Assembly (NCBI GenBank): GCA_028710845.1
Contig: JAQTTI010000001.1
Location: 1-36,143 of the forward strand
Length of the DNA: 36,143 nucleotides
Direction: 5' to 3'
Origin: Candidatus Omnitrophota bacterium
Lineage (GTDB): Bacteria > Omnitrophota > Gorgyraeia > Gygaellales > Profunditerraquicolaceae
In this document: positions 14,700 to 23,346 of the stretch, in pieces
How positions within the stretch are numbered: the stretch's first letter is position 1
How the letters are laid out: each line of letters begins with the position of its first letter
Translations under genes and position numbers: made by a program
The notes under the pieces: generated by a model
What the model was told of the DNA's origin: nothing
The model's database searches: none
Seen by the model: only the letters and a program-made list of their open reading frames with translations

Positions 14700-16185
14700 A
14701 GAAATCTTTTTGAAACGCATTTTTGAGGTGATACCGGGAGGGTTATCCTGGAGCATTATTATCGCCCTGATATTGCTATCTATTTTTAACCCGGTAATGG
14801 GTGCGGTCATAATTATTACTTTTGATTTTTACTGGATTATCCGTACCGCCTATCTGACCACTCTTTTAGTGATGGCTCAACACCGGCTGGCTAAAGAAAA
14901 AAATAAAGATTGGTTAAGCCGCTGCCTTAAATTGCCTCCGGAGCAAGGCTTTAAGGAGTTATATCACTTGATAATATTCCCGATTTACAATGAAGGGCTG
15001 GATATTTTACGGCCGTCTTTGGAAGCGTTAAGCACAACGAGCTATTTAAAAGAAAAACTGATCGTAGTTGCGGCATTCGAAGAAAGAAACAGCTCGGCCA
15101 GAAAAACAGCGGCCATATTAGAAAAAGAATTCGGTAAGAAATTTGGGGCGTATCTGTCTACTTTTCATCCCGACGGTTTGGAAGGAGAAAGCCGGACTAA
15201 GGGCGCTAATGCCACCTGGGCAGCCAAGGCAGGCAAAAGGTATATCGATTCACAGGGAATTGCCTACCAGCGGGTTGTTGTTTCTTGTTTTGACGCAGAT
15301 ACCTGCGTTGAACCGCAGTATTTTGGTTGTTTAAGTTATCATTTTCTAACTTCTGATAAGCCTCACCAGGCAAGCTACCAGCCTATGCCGGTCTATAACA
15401 ATAATATCTGGCAGGCGCCTTCACTGGCCCGCTTGGTTGAAATAAGCAGTTCATTCTGCCAGTTGATCGAAAGCATGCGCCTTGAGAAATTCGTAACATT
15501 CTCAAGCCATAGCATGAGTTTTAAAACTCTGGTTGAAGTCGACTATTGGCCGAAAAATATGATCTCCGATGATTCGGTAATTTATTGGAAATCCTATCTT
15601 TATTATAACGGTGATTACCGGGTAGTGCCTTTATATATTACTGTATCTATGGACGTAGCCTATGCCAGCAATATCTGGAGGACACTGGTGGTTCAATATA
15701 AGCAAAAGAGAAGATGGGCCTGGGGGGTGGAGAATTTTCCTTTTGTAGCGGTAGGTTTCATGAAAAATAAAAACATTTCCCTGATTAACAAATTAAGAAG
15801 GTTGTTTCATCTTTTAGAAAGCCACGTAACTTGGGCAGTTTGGGCGGTGATCCTGGCTTTAATCGGATATTTACCGTTATTTTTCGGAGGAAGTTTTTTC
15901 AATCAAACCGCAATTGCTTATAATTTGCCCAAAATCGCCGGATTATTATTCAGGTTTACGGCCTTGACCAGTTTGATCTGGGTAGCTTTAAGCTGGACAA
16001 TCCTGCCCAAGCGGCCAAAAGGAATAAGCTGGTTTAAAAACCTGGTTTTAGTTTCAGAATGGTTTTTTGTTCCCTTTATTATATTAATTATCGGATCCTT
16101 TCCGGCAATAGACGCGCAGACGCGCCTGATGTTCGCAAAATACATGCAATTTAATCCTACATTAAAAGGCAATAGAGTGATATAA
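14692..16185 (+). CDS. Membrane-embedded family 2 glycosyltransferase
   Basis: A GT-A fold processive-type transferase of 497 residues. Membrane helices lie near residues 15-55, the catalytic domain in the middle, and three or four helices at about 375-475. Motifs visible: IFPIYNEG (nucleotide-sugar strand), SCFDADT (DxD metal site), ISDDSV (general-base Asp) and QKRRWAWG, a Q/RxxRW motif typical of processive enzymes such as cellulose or hyaluronan synthases. The product is not predictable; a cell-surface polysaccharide is likely. It overlaps the PEGA gene by 8 bases. The last codons overlap a perfect extended -10 for the pilT-like gene. Confidence 0.82.
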   Translation: MNKEIFLKRIFEVIPGGLSWSIIIALILLSIFNPVMGAVIIITFDFYWIIRTAYLTTLLVMAQHRLAKEKNKDWLSRCLKLPPEQGFKELYHLIIFPIYNEGLDILRPSLEALSTTSYLKEKLIVVAAFEERNSSARKTAAILEKEFGKKFGAYLSTFHPDGLEGESRTKGANATWAAKAGKRYIDSQGIAYQRVVVSCFDADTCVEPQYFGCLSYHFLTSDKPHQASYQPMPVYNNNIWQAPSLARLVEISSSFCQLIESMRLEKFVTFSSHSMSFKTLVEVDYWPKNMISDDSVIYWKSYLYYNGDYRVVPLYITVSMDVAYASNIWRTLVVQYKQKRRWAWGVENFPFVAVGFMKNKNISLINKLRRLFHLLESHVTWAVWAVILALIGYLPLFFGGSFFNQTAIAYNLPKIAGLLFRFTALTSLIWVALSWTILPKRPKGISWFKNLVLVSEWFFVPFIILIIGSFPAIDAQTRLMFAKYMQFNPTLKGNRVI

Positions 16186-16186
16186 T
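16178..16186 (+). promoter_or_regulatory. Extended -10 element before the pilT-like gene
   Basis: TGATATAAT is a perfect TGnTATAAT extended -10, overlapping the stop codon of the glycosyltransferase gene. The -35 region has no good match. The start would fall near 16193, about nine bases before the ATG at 16202, leaving almost no room for the Shine-Dalgarno GGAGGG in the mRNA. Confidence 0.45.
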
Positions 16187-16201
16187 ATTTTCGGAGGGAA
16201 G

Positions 16202-17275
16202 ATGGATATAAAAAAATTAATGCAGGAAATGGTGGTCAAAAACGCTTCGGATCTTTTTTACCGCGCCGGCGGTTGTCCGCGTTTACGTATTGACGGTACC
16301 ATCGTCACCATCGATACAAAGGTTCTGAGCGTGGACGATGTTATGCTGGCAACTGAACAGCTGGCTAACACCAGGCAGCTTGAGGTTTTCAGGAATAAAT
16401 TAGACGTAGATTTTGCTTTGTACCTTGAGGAGTTTGACCGGCGTTTCCGCGTAAGTATATTCACCCAAAGGAACTGGCCTTCTATTGTAATCAGGAACGT
16501 ACATAATACGATAGCCAGCTTTGAAGAGCTTAACCTTCCCGCTGATATCTTAAAGAGGTTAGCCATGGAAACCAGGGGGCTTGTGCTTTTGACCGGGACT
16601 ATGGGCAGCGGAAAATCGACTACCATTGCCAGTATGATTGAATTTATAAACAATAATGCCAAAAAACATATCCTGACCGCCGAAGAGCCGATCGAATTTA
16701 CGTTCGAAGATAAGCAATCGATTATAAATCAGCGCGAATTAGGCATTGATGTCCGAAGTTATCCAACCGCGCTTCGCGCCTTTACACTACAGAGCCCCGA
16801 CGTAATGTTTATCGGCAACATCCGTGATTATGATACGGTTTCCAGCACTATGGCCGCTGCCGAAACCGGAGTTTTGGTTTTAAGCACCTTGCATACCATT
16901 AATGCTTCTCAGACTGTCGAAAGGTTAATTAACCTTTTCCCTCCGCACCAGCACCAGGAAATCAGAAATCAATTAGCTTCTTTGTTAAAGGGAGTAATCT
17001 CCTTGCGCCTTGTACCGGCCAAGGACGGTGTGGGAAGGGTGCCCGCTTATGAGGTTATGCTGCTTACTCCTACTATCAGCAGGCTGATCCGGGAAGGGAA
17101 GATTTGGGAAATTCCTCAGTATATCGAAGAAGGATCTATCTTTGGTATGCAGTCGTTTAACCAATCTTTAGTGAAGCTTGTCTACGACGGCAAAGTCAAT
17201 CTGGAAGACGCGGTATTGGTTGCAGATAGCCGGGAAGAATTTATGTTGGCTTATAAGGGGATAAAAAAGTCGTAA
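16202..17275 (+). CDS. PilT/PilU-type pilus retraction ATPase with altered Walker B
   Basis: The 357-residue protein belongs to the secretion-superfamily ATPases that power type IV pilus retraction from the cytoplasmic side of the membrane. The N-terminal domain starts with the usual NASDLFYRAGGCPRLRIDG. Walker A is GTMGSGKST (K138, S139), the Asp box is read as AEEPIEF rather than EDPIE, and the His box is STLHT. In Walker B the normally invariant GE of the GExRD motif is GN: D200...G-N206-I-R-D. The glutamate there is needed for ATP hydrolysis in studied PilT proteins, so activity may be reduced or changed, as in PilU-like accessory ATPases. No pilin or PilB gene is present here. DNA uptake with ComEA/ComEC would be a plausible connection. 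Confidence 0.88.
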   Translation: MDIKKLMQEMVVKNASDLFYRAGGCPRLRIDGTIVTIDTKVLSVDDVMLATEQLANTRQLEVFRNKLDVDFALYLEEFDRRFRVSIFTQRNWPSIVIRNVHNTIASFEELNLPADILKRLAMETRGLVLLTGTMGSGKSTTIASMIEFINNNAKKHILTAEEPIEFTFEDKQSIINQRELGIDVRSYPTALRAFTLQSPDVMFIGNIRDYDTVSSTMAAAETGVLVLSTLHTINASQTVERLINLFPPHQHQEIRNQLASLLKGVISLRLVPAKDGVGRVPAYEVMLLTPTISRLIREGKIWEIPQYIEEGSIFGMQSFNQSLVKLVYDGKVNLEDAVLVADSREEFMLAYKGIKKS

Positions 17276-17314
17276 CCGCTTTTTTTAAAAGAATATAATA
17301 CTTAAGGAGAGGAT

Positions 17315-18419
17315 ATGATCGATAAAATTGAAACCGGGCTTAATGATTTAGGGATCAGGATAGAGAACTTAAGAGGTTATCTTTGACGTTATAAAAAAAC
17401 ATGAACGTATAAAAGTTTTATCCGTTCAGATGTCGGCCGAAGGTTTTTGGGATAAGGCCGAGGAATCAAGAAAAATAGTCAAAGAGCTAAAAAACTTAAA
17501 AAGTGTAGTTGAGCCCTGGAATGATGCCGATAAAAAATACCAGGAGCTTAAAGAACTGCTCCCCCTTTTAAAAGAAGAAGACCAGGAGCTGCTCTCGGAT
17601 TTGACTTTGAATATTAAATCCCTGTCAGCAATTGTAGATAAGTTGGAATTAGCAGTGCTCTTGGGCGGCCCGCTTGATAAGAACAGCGCTATCCTTAGCA
17701 TTAATGCCGGGGCAGGCGGGACAGAGTCCTGTGATTGGGCCGGGATGCTTTTTCGGATGTATACCCGTTTTGCCCAAAACCGGGGTTATAGCGTAAAAAC
17801 GATCGATCTTTTGGATGGGGAAGAAGCCGGAATTAAAAATGTTACTATTTTAATTGAAGGCCCTTATGCCTTTGGTTATTTGAAAACAGAACGCGGGGTG
17901 CACCGTTTAGTCCGTATCTCTCCCTTTGATGCCAATAAGCGCCGGCACACTTCTTTTGCTTCGGTGGATGTTATCGCCGAAATAGAAGAGGACCTGGATA
18001 TAAATATCGATGAAAAAGACTTAAGGATAGATGTTTACCGCTCTAAAGGCGCCGGCGGGCAAAGCGTAAACACCACCGATTCGGCGGTAAGGATTACCCA
18101 TATCCCGACGGGAATCGTCGCCCAGTGCCAGAATGAACGCTCTCAATTCCAAAACAAGCAAACCGCTTTAAAAATATTAAAAGCCCGCCTTTATGAGGCG
18201 GAGTTGGAAAAAAAAGAGGAAGAAGTAAGGCAGCAGGATAAAGAAAAGAAAAAAATTGAATGGGGCAGCCAGATCCGTTCTTATGTTTTGCATCCGTATA
18301 ATATGGTGAAAGACCACCGCACTGATTTTGAAACCGGCGATACCCAAAAAGTATTAGGCGGAGGACTGGACGAATTCATCGAAGCTTTCTTGAAATTCAG
18401 CGCGAAAAATTTAACTTAA
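17315..18419 (+). CDS. prfB: Peptide chain release factor 2, programmed +1 frameshift
   Basis: RF2 recognises UGA and UAA and triggers peptide release. Translation starts at the ATG 17315 (Shine-Dalgarno AAGGAGAGG) and reads 23 codons to CTT-TGA at 17381-17386. A +1 shift then moves reading to GAC at 17385 and continues to 18419, giving 367 residues. The junction reads ENLRGYL then DVIKKHERIK, which agrees with RF2 proteins. The codon-specificity tripeptide SPF is at 202-204 and GAGGQ has GGQ at 247-249. The full protein is normal in length. An annotation from the ATG at 17430 would miss the first 38 residues. It is followed by secA, as in many bacteria, with 21 bases between. Confidence 0.96.
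17371..17387 (+). promoter_or_regulatory. RF2 autoregulatory frameshift site
   Basis: The slippery CTT TGA C is preceded by an internal Shine-Dalgarno-like AGAGGT three bases upstream, as in the E. coli site (AGGGGG-TAT-CTT-TGA-C). Low RF2 makes the ribosome pause at UGA and shift to +1, so RF2 sets its own level. Confidence 0.95.
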
Positions 18420-18440
18420 AAATTAAGATAAGGATAGTTA

Positions 18441-21362
18441 ATGTTAGGAGCAATCAAAAAAATAATACTTAATAGCAAGCAGGGTCAGATAAGGAAAAGA
18501 TTCCCCAGCTTGAATATTAATCTGCATTCTGAAATGCCCAGTCCCTCGATGAATAAAATGGTGGAATTGGCTTGGCTGGTCGATAAAGTTAATTCATTCG
18601 AGCCCAAGATAAGCAAGCTTAACGACAGGGAGCTGGCCTTAAAAACAGTGGATTTTAGAAATCATTTAAAAATTAAATCCGAGCAGGTGGCAGGCGAACT
18701 TGGACAGTTACAGCAAGCGATGTCAAATGTTGCCATGCCCGAGGAAAAGGAAAAGTTAAAAGAAAAATTAAAGTTTAGCCGCAATAAAATCTTTACCGAT
18801 ATACTTCCCGAAGCTTTTGCGGTTGTAAGAGAGGCATCTAAGCGTACGACCGGCCTCAGGCATTTTGACGTCCAGATTGCCGGCGGGATCATCCTTCATG
18901 AAGGCCGGATTGCCGAAATGTCAACCGGAGAAGGAAAAACTTTGGTTGCAACTTTAGCAGCCTACCTGAATGCTTTATTAGGCAAAGGTGTGCACATAGT
19001 CACGGTAAATGATTATTTGGCCAGGCGCGACCGCGACTGGATGGGCCCGATTTACGAATTCTTAGGCTTAACTGTTGGCACTATCCAGCACGATATGAGC
19101 GATGAACAAAGAAAGATTGCCTATGCCTGCGACATAACTTACGGCACCAATAATGAATTCGGATTTGACTATTTGCGTGACAATATGAAGTATTCCACAG
19201 AAGACCTGGTCCAAAGGCCTTTTTATTTTGCAATTGTCGATGAAGTTGACTCGATATTAATCGATGAGGCGCGCACCCCTTTGATTATTTCAGGGCCGGC
19301 CGAAGAATCTACCGAGAAATATTATATTGCCAAAAAGATAGCTGAGCAATTGTCGGGGCGAAGGGTGACTCAGCATGACGAGATTGACGCAAAATATAAA
19401 GGAATAGATTTAGGCGCAGGTTTTGATTATGTGGCCGATGAAAAAGCCCAAACCGTAGCTTTAACCGAAACGGGAGAGCAGAAGGCCTCTAAGCTCTGGA
19501 ACGTTGATACCCTGCATTCTTTAGAGACAATCGAATACAGGCATCATACAATTTCTGCTTTACGGGCCAAAGAATTTTTCGAACGTGATGTTGAATATGT
19601 AGTTAAAGACGGGCAGGTGATTATCGTCGATGAATTTACCGGAAGGCTTATGCCGGGCAGGCGCTGGTCAGATGGATTGCACCAGGCTGTTGAGGCCAAG
19701 GAAGGTCTTAAGATCGAACGGGAAAACCAAACCCTGGCAACTATAACCTTTCAGAATTATTTCCGGATGTATGAAAAGTTAGGAGGAATGACCGGTACTG
19801 CTTTTACCGAAGCCAATGAATTTAAAAGCATTTACCAGCTTGATGTTGTAGTTTTACCGACTAACAAGCCTTTAGTGCGTAAAAATTATTCCGACCGGAT
19901 TTATAAAACCGAAGAAGAAAAATTCGCCGCCGTGGTTGAAGAAATCGCCGAATTAAACAGCGCGGGCACTCCGGTATTGGTAGGAACGATTACTATCGAT
20001 AAGTCGGAAAGACTTTCCCGGATGCTGACCAGCCGCGGGATTACCCACCAGGTATTAAATGCTAAATACCATGAAATGGAAGCAACCATTATCGCCCAGG
20101 CAGGCAGGTATAAGGCGGTAACTATCGCGACCAACATGGCCGGCCGTGGTACAGACATACTTTTAGGCGGCAACCCCGAATTTATCGCCAAAAGCGTGGC
20201 CAAGGAAAAGTTAGATCCGGAAGACCAAGATTACAAAAGCCAATATCAGGCTCTATTAGAACGTTATAAAACGGAGGCTTCCTCTGAGCATAATAAGGTG
20301 GTTGAGGTAGGGGGCTTGCATGTACTAGGCACCGAACGCCATGAAGCCCGGCGTATTGATAACCAGCTTAGAGGCAGAAGCGGCCGTCAGGGAGACCCCG
20401 GTTCAAGCCGTTTTTACGTTTCCTTAAAAGACGACCTTATGCGTTTGTTCGGTTCAGAGAAGATGATCGGAATAATGGATAAATTGGGCTTAGAAGAAGG
20501 CCAGGTTATTGAACATCCCTGGGTAAGCGGCTCCATTGAGATTGCCCAGCGCCGCGTGGAACAGCATAATTTCGAGATCAGAAAACAGCTGTTGGAATAT
20601 GATAATGTTATGAACAAGCAAAGGGAGATTATCTACGGCCAGCGCCGCCAAATTTTAGAAGGATTTTCCTTAAAAGAGAATATCATCGGTATTATTTCAA
20701 AATTAATCGATGATTATTTAAAAATTTACATCAACCATGACTCTTCTGAAACCGATACTGCCGGCCTGATTAATTTTATAAATTTGAATTTCGGTGTTGA
20801 GTTTGATGCAGCTAAATTTACCGGGTTGGGTTCCGAAGAGCTTAAAGAAAAAATAAAAGAAGGATTGCTTGGGGCCTATGGCGATAAAGAAGAGCTTATA
20901 AGCCGGGATATACTGCGCAATTTAGAGCGGATGGTATTTTTACAAATTATTGACAGTAAGTGGAAAGACCATCTTTACGCCATGGACAGCCTTAGGGAAG
21001 GTATCGGCCTAAGGGCCTACGGGCAAAGAGACCCTTTGATTGAATATAAGCGGGAAGCCTTCGAGATGTTTGGCCAAATGATTACTGCCATCGAAGAAGA
21101 TGCGGTGCATACCGTTTTTAAATTACAACCGGCTAAACCGGACAGGTTCCAGGGGGTATTTAGTTCATTACCCAAAGAACTTTCGCATCCTGAGGCAGAT
21201 CAGTTTAAAGCTCCGGCCTCAGATATTTCAGAACCAGAGAATATCGGTTTTGAAAAAACAAAGGCTTTACCCGTTAAATCATCCGGCCAGCCTAAAGTGG
21301 GTAGAAATGACCTCTGCCCATGCGGCTCAGGAAAAAAATATAAAAAATGTTGCGGAAAATGA
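18441..21362 (+). CDS. secA: Preprotein translocase ATPase SecA
   Basis: SecA drives secretory proteins through SecYEG. The 973 residues contain Walker A as TGEGKT at 162-167, the DEAD-type Walker B with VDEVDSILIDEART, the GRLMPGRRW segment, the MAGRGTDI helicase motif VI area and the QLRGRSGRQGDPGSSRFY signature. The C-terminus carries the zinc-binding SEC-C motif (CPCGSGKKYKKCC), which binds SecB or lipids. It is somewhat longer than E. coli SecA (901), partly from N-terminal residues and a longer two-helix finger region. The Shine-Dalgarno AAGGATA precedes the start. The last bases overlap lnt (ATGA). Confidence 0.98.
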   Translation: MLGAIKKIILNSKQGQIRKRFPSLNINLHSEMPSPSMNKMVELAWLVDKVNSFEPKISKLNDRELALKTVDFRNHLKIKSEQVAGELGQLQQAMSNVAMPEEKEKLKEKLKFSRNKIFTDILPEAFAVVREASKRTTGLRHFDVQIAGGIILHEGRIAEMSTGEGKTLVATLAAYLNALLGKGVHIVTVNDYLARRDRDWMGPIYEFLGLTVGTIQHDMSDEQRKIAYACDITYGTNNEFGFDYLRDNMKYSTEDLVQRPFYFAIVDEVDSILIDEARTPLIISGPAEESTEKYYIAKKIAEQLSGRRVTQHDEIDAKYKGIDLGAGFDYVADEKAQTVALTETGEQKASKLWNVDTLHSLETIEYRHHTISALRAKEFFERDVEYVVKDGQVIIVDEFTGRLMPGRRWSDGLHQAVEAKEGLKIERENQTLATITFQNYFRMYEKLGGMTGTAFTEANEFKSIYQLDVVVLPTNKPLVRKNYSDRIYKTEEEKFAAVVEEIAELNSAGTPVLVGTITIDKSERLSRMLTSRGITHQVLNAKYHEMEATIIAQAGRYKAVTIATNMAGRGTDILLGGNPEFIAKSVAKEKLDPEDQDYKSQYQALLERYKTEASSEHNKVVEVGGLHVLGTERHEARRIDNQLRGRSGRQGDPGSSRFYVSLKDDLMRLFGSEKMIGIMDKLGLEEGQVIEHPWVSGSIEIAQRRVEQHNFEIRKQLLEYDNVMNKQREIIYGQRRQILEGFSLKENIIGIISKLIDDYLKIYINHDSSETDTAGLINFINLNFGVEFDAAKFTGLGSEELKEKIKEGLLGAYGDKEELISRDILRNLERMVFLQIIDSKWKDHLYAMDSLREGIGLRAYGQRDPLIEYKREAFEMFGQMITAIEEDAVHTVFKLQPAKPDRFQGVFSSLPKELSHPEADQFKAPASDISEPENIGFEKTKALPVKSSGQPKVGRNDLCPCGSGKKYKKCCGK

Positions 21363-22822
21363 TTTCCTTCGCCCTATCTTCCATAGCTGCCATTCTGTTA
21401 TCTCTTTCATTTTCAAGTTTTAATCTTTGGCAATTTGCCTGGTTTGGATTTATCCCGCTTTTTATAGCCCTGGAAAATAAAACCTTGCGCCAGTCATTAT
21501 TAATCGCCTATATTTGCGGGATTATTTTCTGGTCGTTTACAATTTACTGGCTGGTTCATGTCACCCTTTTAGGCCAGATCATCCTTATCCTGTATCTGTC
21601 TTTATATTTTGCTGCCTTTGGTTTATGCTTAACATTAGCCAGGCGCGCCTCGGCTAACGGGGTTCTTTTGATCCCCTGTTTCTGGGTTTTGTTCGAATAT
21701 ATCCGTAGCCACCTATTCACCGGTTTTCCCTGGGCGCTGGCGGCCTTTTCGCAATACAAAAATTTGCCGGTCATCCAGATTGCCGATATTACAGGGGCCT
21801 GGGGAGTTTCTTTTCTCGTCCTTCTGGTTAATGTCCTGATCTATGCGGTTATCCGCAGGTCTTTAAAGCCGAAGGTAATTCTGGTTTTTACGGCGGTTTT
21901 CTTTTTATCACTGGTATATGGATTTTACAAATTAAATTATAATTCTAAGGATCAGGCAGGCAGCCAGCCGTTTAAAATTTCCGTAATCGGAGGCAATATT
22001 GCCCAAGACATTAAATGGAATAAACAGGCAGTTGAATTTATCCAAAAAAATTATGAAGAGTTGACGGCTAAAGCTGCCCTGGATTCTCCGGATTTAATTA
22101 TCTGGCCGGAAGCATCAGTGCCGGCTCTTTGGGGAGAAGATGAAGCTGAATTTAAGCGGCTTTATTCTTTTGTCCGTTCGCTAAAAGTCGACTTATTGGT
22201 CGGCGCAGTTTCGCATTACGGCGGTAAATATTATAACAGCGCTCTGTTTATCAATAAAGCCGGTGTTCCCCAGATAATGTATAATAAATTGCATTTGGTT
22301 CCTTTCGGGGAATTTGTCCCGCTTAAGAATGTTTTTCGTTTTCTAGAAGCAATAGCGCCTATAGGCGATATTACGCCGGGTAAAAAATATACAATATTCG
22401 AAAAGCCTGCTCCTTTCGGAGTTTTAATCTGTTTCGAAGACCTTTTCCCTGAATTAAGCCGGCAGTTTGTAAAAAAGGGAGCTAAGTTTTTAGTCAATAT
22501 TACCAATGATGCCTGGTATAAACAAACCAGCGCCGCCCACCAGCATTTGGCTGCCTCGGTTTTTAGGGCGGTTGAGAATCGTGTTAATCTTGCCCGTTCG
22601 GCTAACACGGGAGTTTCGGGGTTCATCGATCCCGTCGGCAGGCTGGCCCTGATCCGCGGCGAAGCAGGCCAGGAAATATTTATAAAAGGTTATAACACAC
22701 GGAATATTTATCTGGGCCAGAACCAGCCGACTTTTTATAACCATTTCGGCGATTTTTTTGTTTTTATCTGTGCATTCTTCGCAATCCTCGGTTTAATACC
22801 GGCCCTAAAAAATAAAAAATGA
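21359..22822 (+). CDS. lnt: Apolipoprotein N-acyltransferase
   Basis: Lnt adds the third acyl chain to the N-terminal cysteine of lipoproteins in the inner membrane. The start taken is the ATG at 21359, which overlaps the secA stop as ATGA; an in-frame ATG at 21347 would add four residues. The protein of 487 residues has several N-terminal membrane helices, a nitrilase-like periplasmic domain (about 205-455) and a last membrane helix. The catalytic triad is visible as E251 in IIWPEAS, K310 in YNKLHLVPFGE and C358 in LICFEDLFPE. It fits the lipoproteins encoded nearby (LptE, the PIG-L protein and the CsgG-like protein). It overlaps the M23 gene by 4 bases. Confidence 0.95.
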   Translation: MISFALSSIAAILLSLSFSSFNLWQFAWFGFIPLFIALENKTLRQSLLIAYICGIIFWSFTIYWLVHVTLLGQIILILYLSLYFAAFGLCLTLARRASANGVLLIPCFWVLFEYIRSHLFTGFPWALAAFSQYKNLPVIQIADITGAWGVSFLVLLVNVLIYAVIRRSLKPKVILVFTAVFFLSLVYGFYKLNYNSKDQAGSQPFKISVIGGNIAQDIKWNKQAVEFIQKNYEELTAKAALDSPDLIIWPEASVPALWGEDEAEFKRLYSFVRSLKVDLLVGAVSHYGGKYYNSALFINKAGVPQIMYNKLHLVPFGEFVPLKNVFRFLEAIAPIGDITPGKKYTIFEKPAPFGVLICFEDLFPELSRQFVKKGAKFLVNITNDAWYKQTSAAHQHLAASVFRAVENRVNLARSANTGVSGFIDPVGRLALIRGEAGQEIFIKGYNTRNIYLGQNQPTFYNHFGDFFVFICAFFAILGLIPALKNKK

Positions 22823-23304
22823 GAAAAATACTGCTGATTATTTTAATTATATCGTCAGCTTATATATTTTTAGGTATAGCTTCTACAGATAAGCAGTATT
22901 TTACCTGTCCGTTAATATACAAGAATGACGTTATTATCCGTAATGATTCGGGAGGAGACGGTTTATTTGCCGCCAACAGAAACGGCAGGAGGATGCATAA
23001 AGGTATTGACCTGCTGGCGGCTAAGGGTACCCCCGTATTAGCGGCCAAAAGCGGCAAGGTGATCTGCGCAACCCAAAACCGCGGTATGGGTAAATATATA
23101 ATTATCCGGCATAGCGATAATATTATCACCATTTACGGGCATTTATCGGAAATTCTGGTACGAAAAGATGATTATCTCAGGCAGGGCCAGGTCATTGGAA
23201 AAGTAGGCAGGACCGGCAATGCCGGCAATCGCAATATAATGAGCCACCTTCATTTCGAAATCAGGCATAACGGCGTCCCTCAGGACCCGCTCGGGTATAT
23301 CTAA
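22819..23304 (+). CDS. M23-family metallopeptidase (LytM-like)
   Basis: A 161-residue protein with an N-terminal hydrophobic signal or anchor (residues 3-20) and a compact M23 domain. Zinc ligands are H60 and D64 in HKGID and H145 in the HLHFEIR motif (H143, H145); H108 in YGHLS is the further conserved histidine. All are intact, so an active peptidoglycan endopeptidase is plausible. In M23 proteins lacking these residues the domain instead activates amidases. There is no LysM or coiled-coil extension, so it is short compared with EnvC or NlpD. It begins as ATGA overlap with lnt. Its role is likely in cell wall remodelling. Confidence 0.88.
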   Translation: MRKILLIILIISSAYIFLGIASTDKQYFTCPLIYKNDVIIRNDSGGDGLFAANRNGRRMHKGIDLLAAKGTPVLAAKSGKVICATQNRGMGKYIIIRHSDNIITIYGHLSEILVRKDDYLRQGQVIGKVGRTGNAGNRNIMSHLHFEIRHNGVPQDPLGYI

Positions 23305-23311
23305 TTTTTTC

Positions 23312-23339
23312 TCGACTAAAAATTATAAAATGATAAAAT
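23312..23339 (+). promoter_or_regulatory. Possible promoter of the PIG-L gene, leaderless
   Basis: TCGACT (23312-23317) and TAAAAT (23334-23339) have a 16-bp spacer. The predicted start near 23346 is one base before the ATG at 23347. The -35 is only a four-of-six match, so this is tentative. Confidence 0.35.
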
Positions 23340-23346
23340 GGTAACT

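Noticed and set aside
16258..16662. A 134-codon open frame on the minus strand inside the pilT-like gene
   Set aside because: It is opposite a well-supported gene, with no recognisable domain or Shine-Dalgarno.
17294..17299. A TATAAT before prfB as a promoter
   Set aside because: There is no acceptable -35, and the start would fall inside the Shine-Dalgarno; prfB can be read from the pilT-like transcript.
22231..22626. A 131-codon open frame on the minus strand inside lnt
   Set aside because: It is a shadow of lnt, which has its full catalytic triad; no signs of coding.
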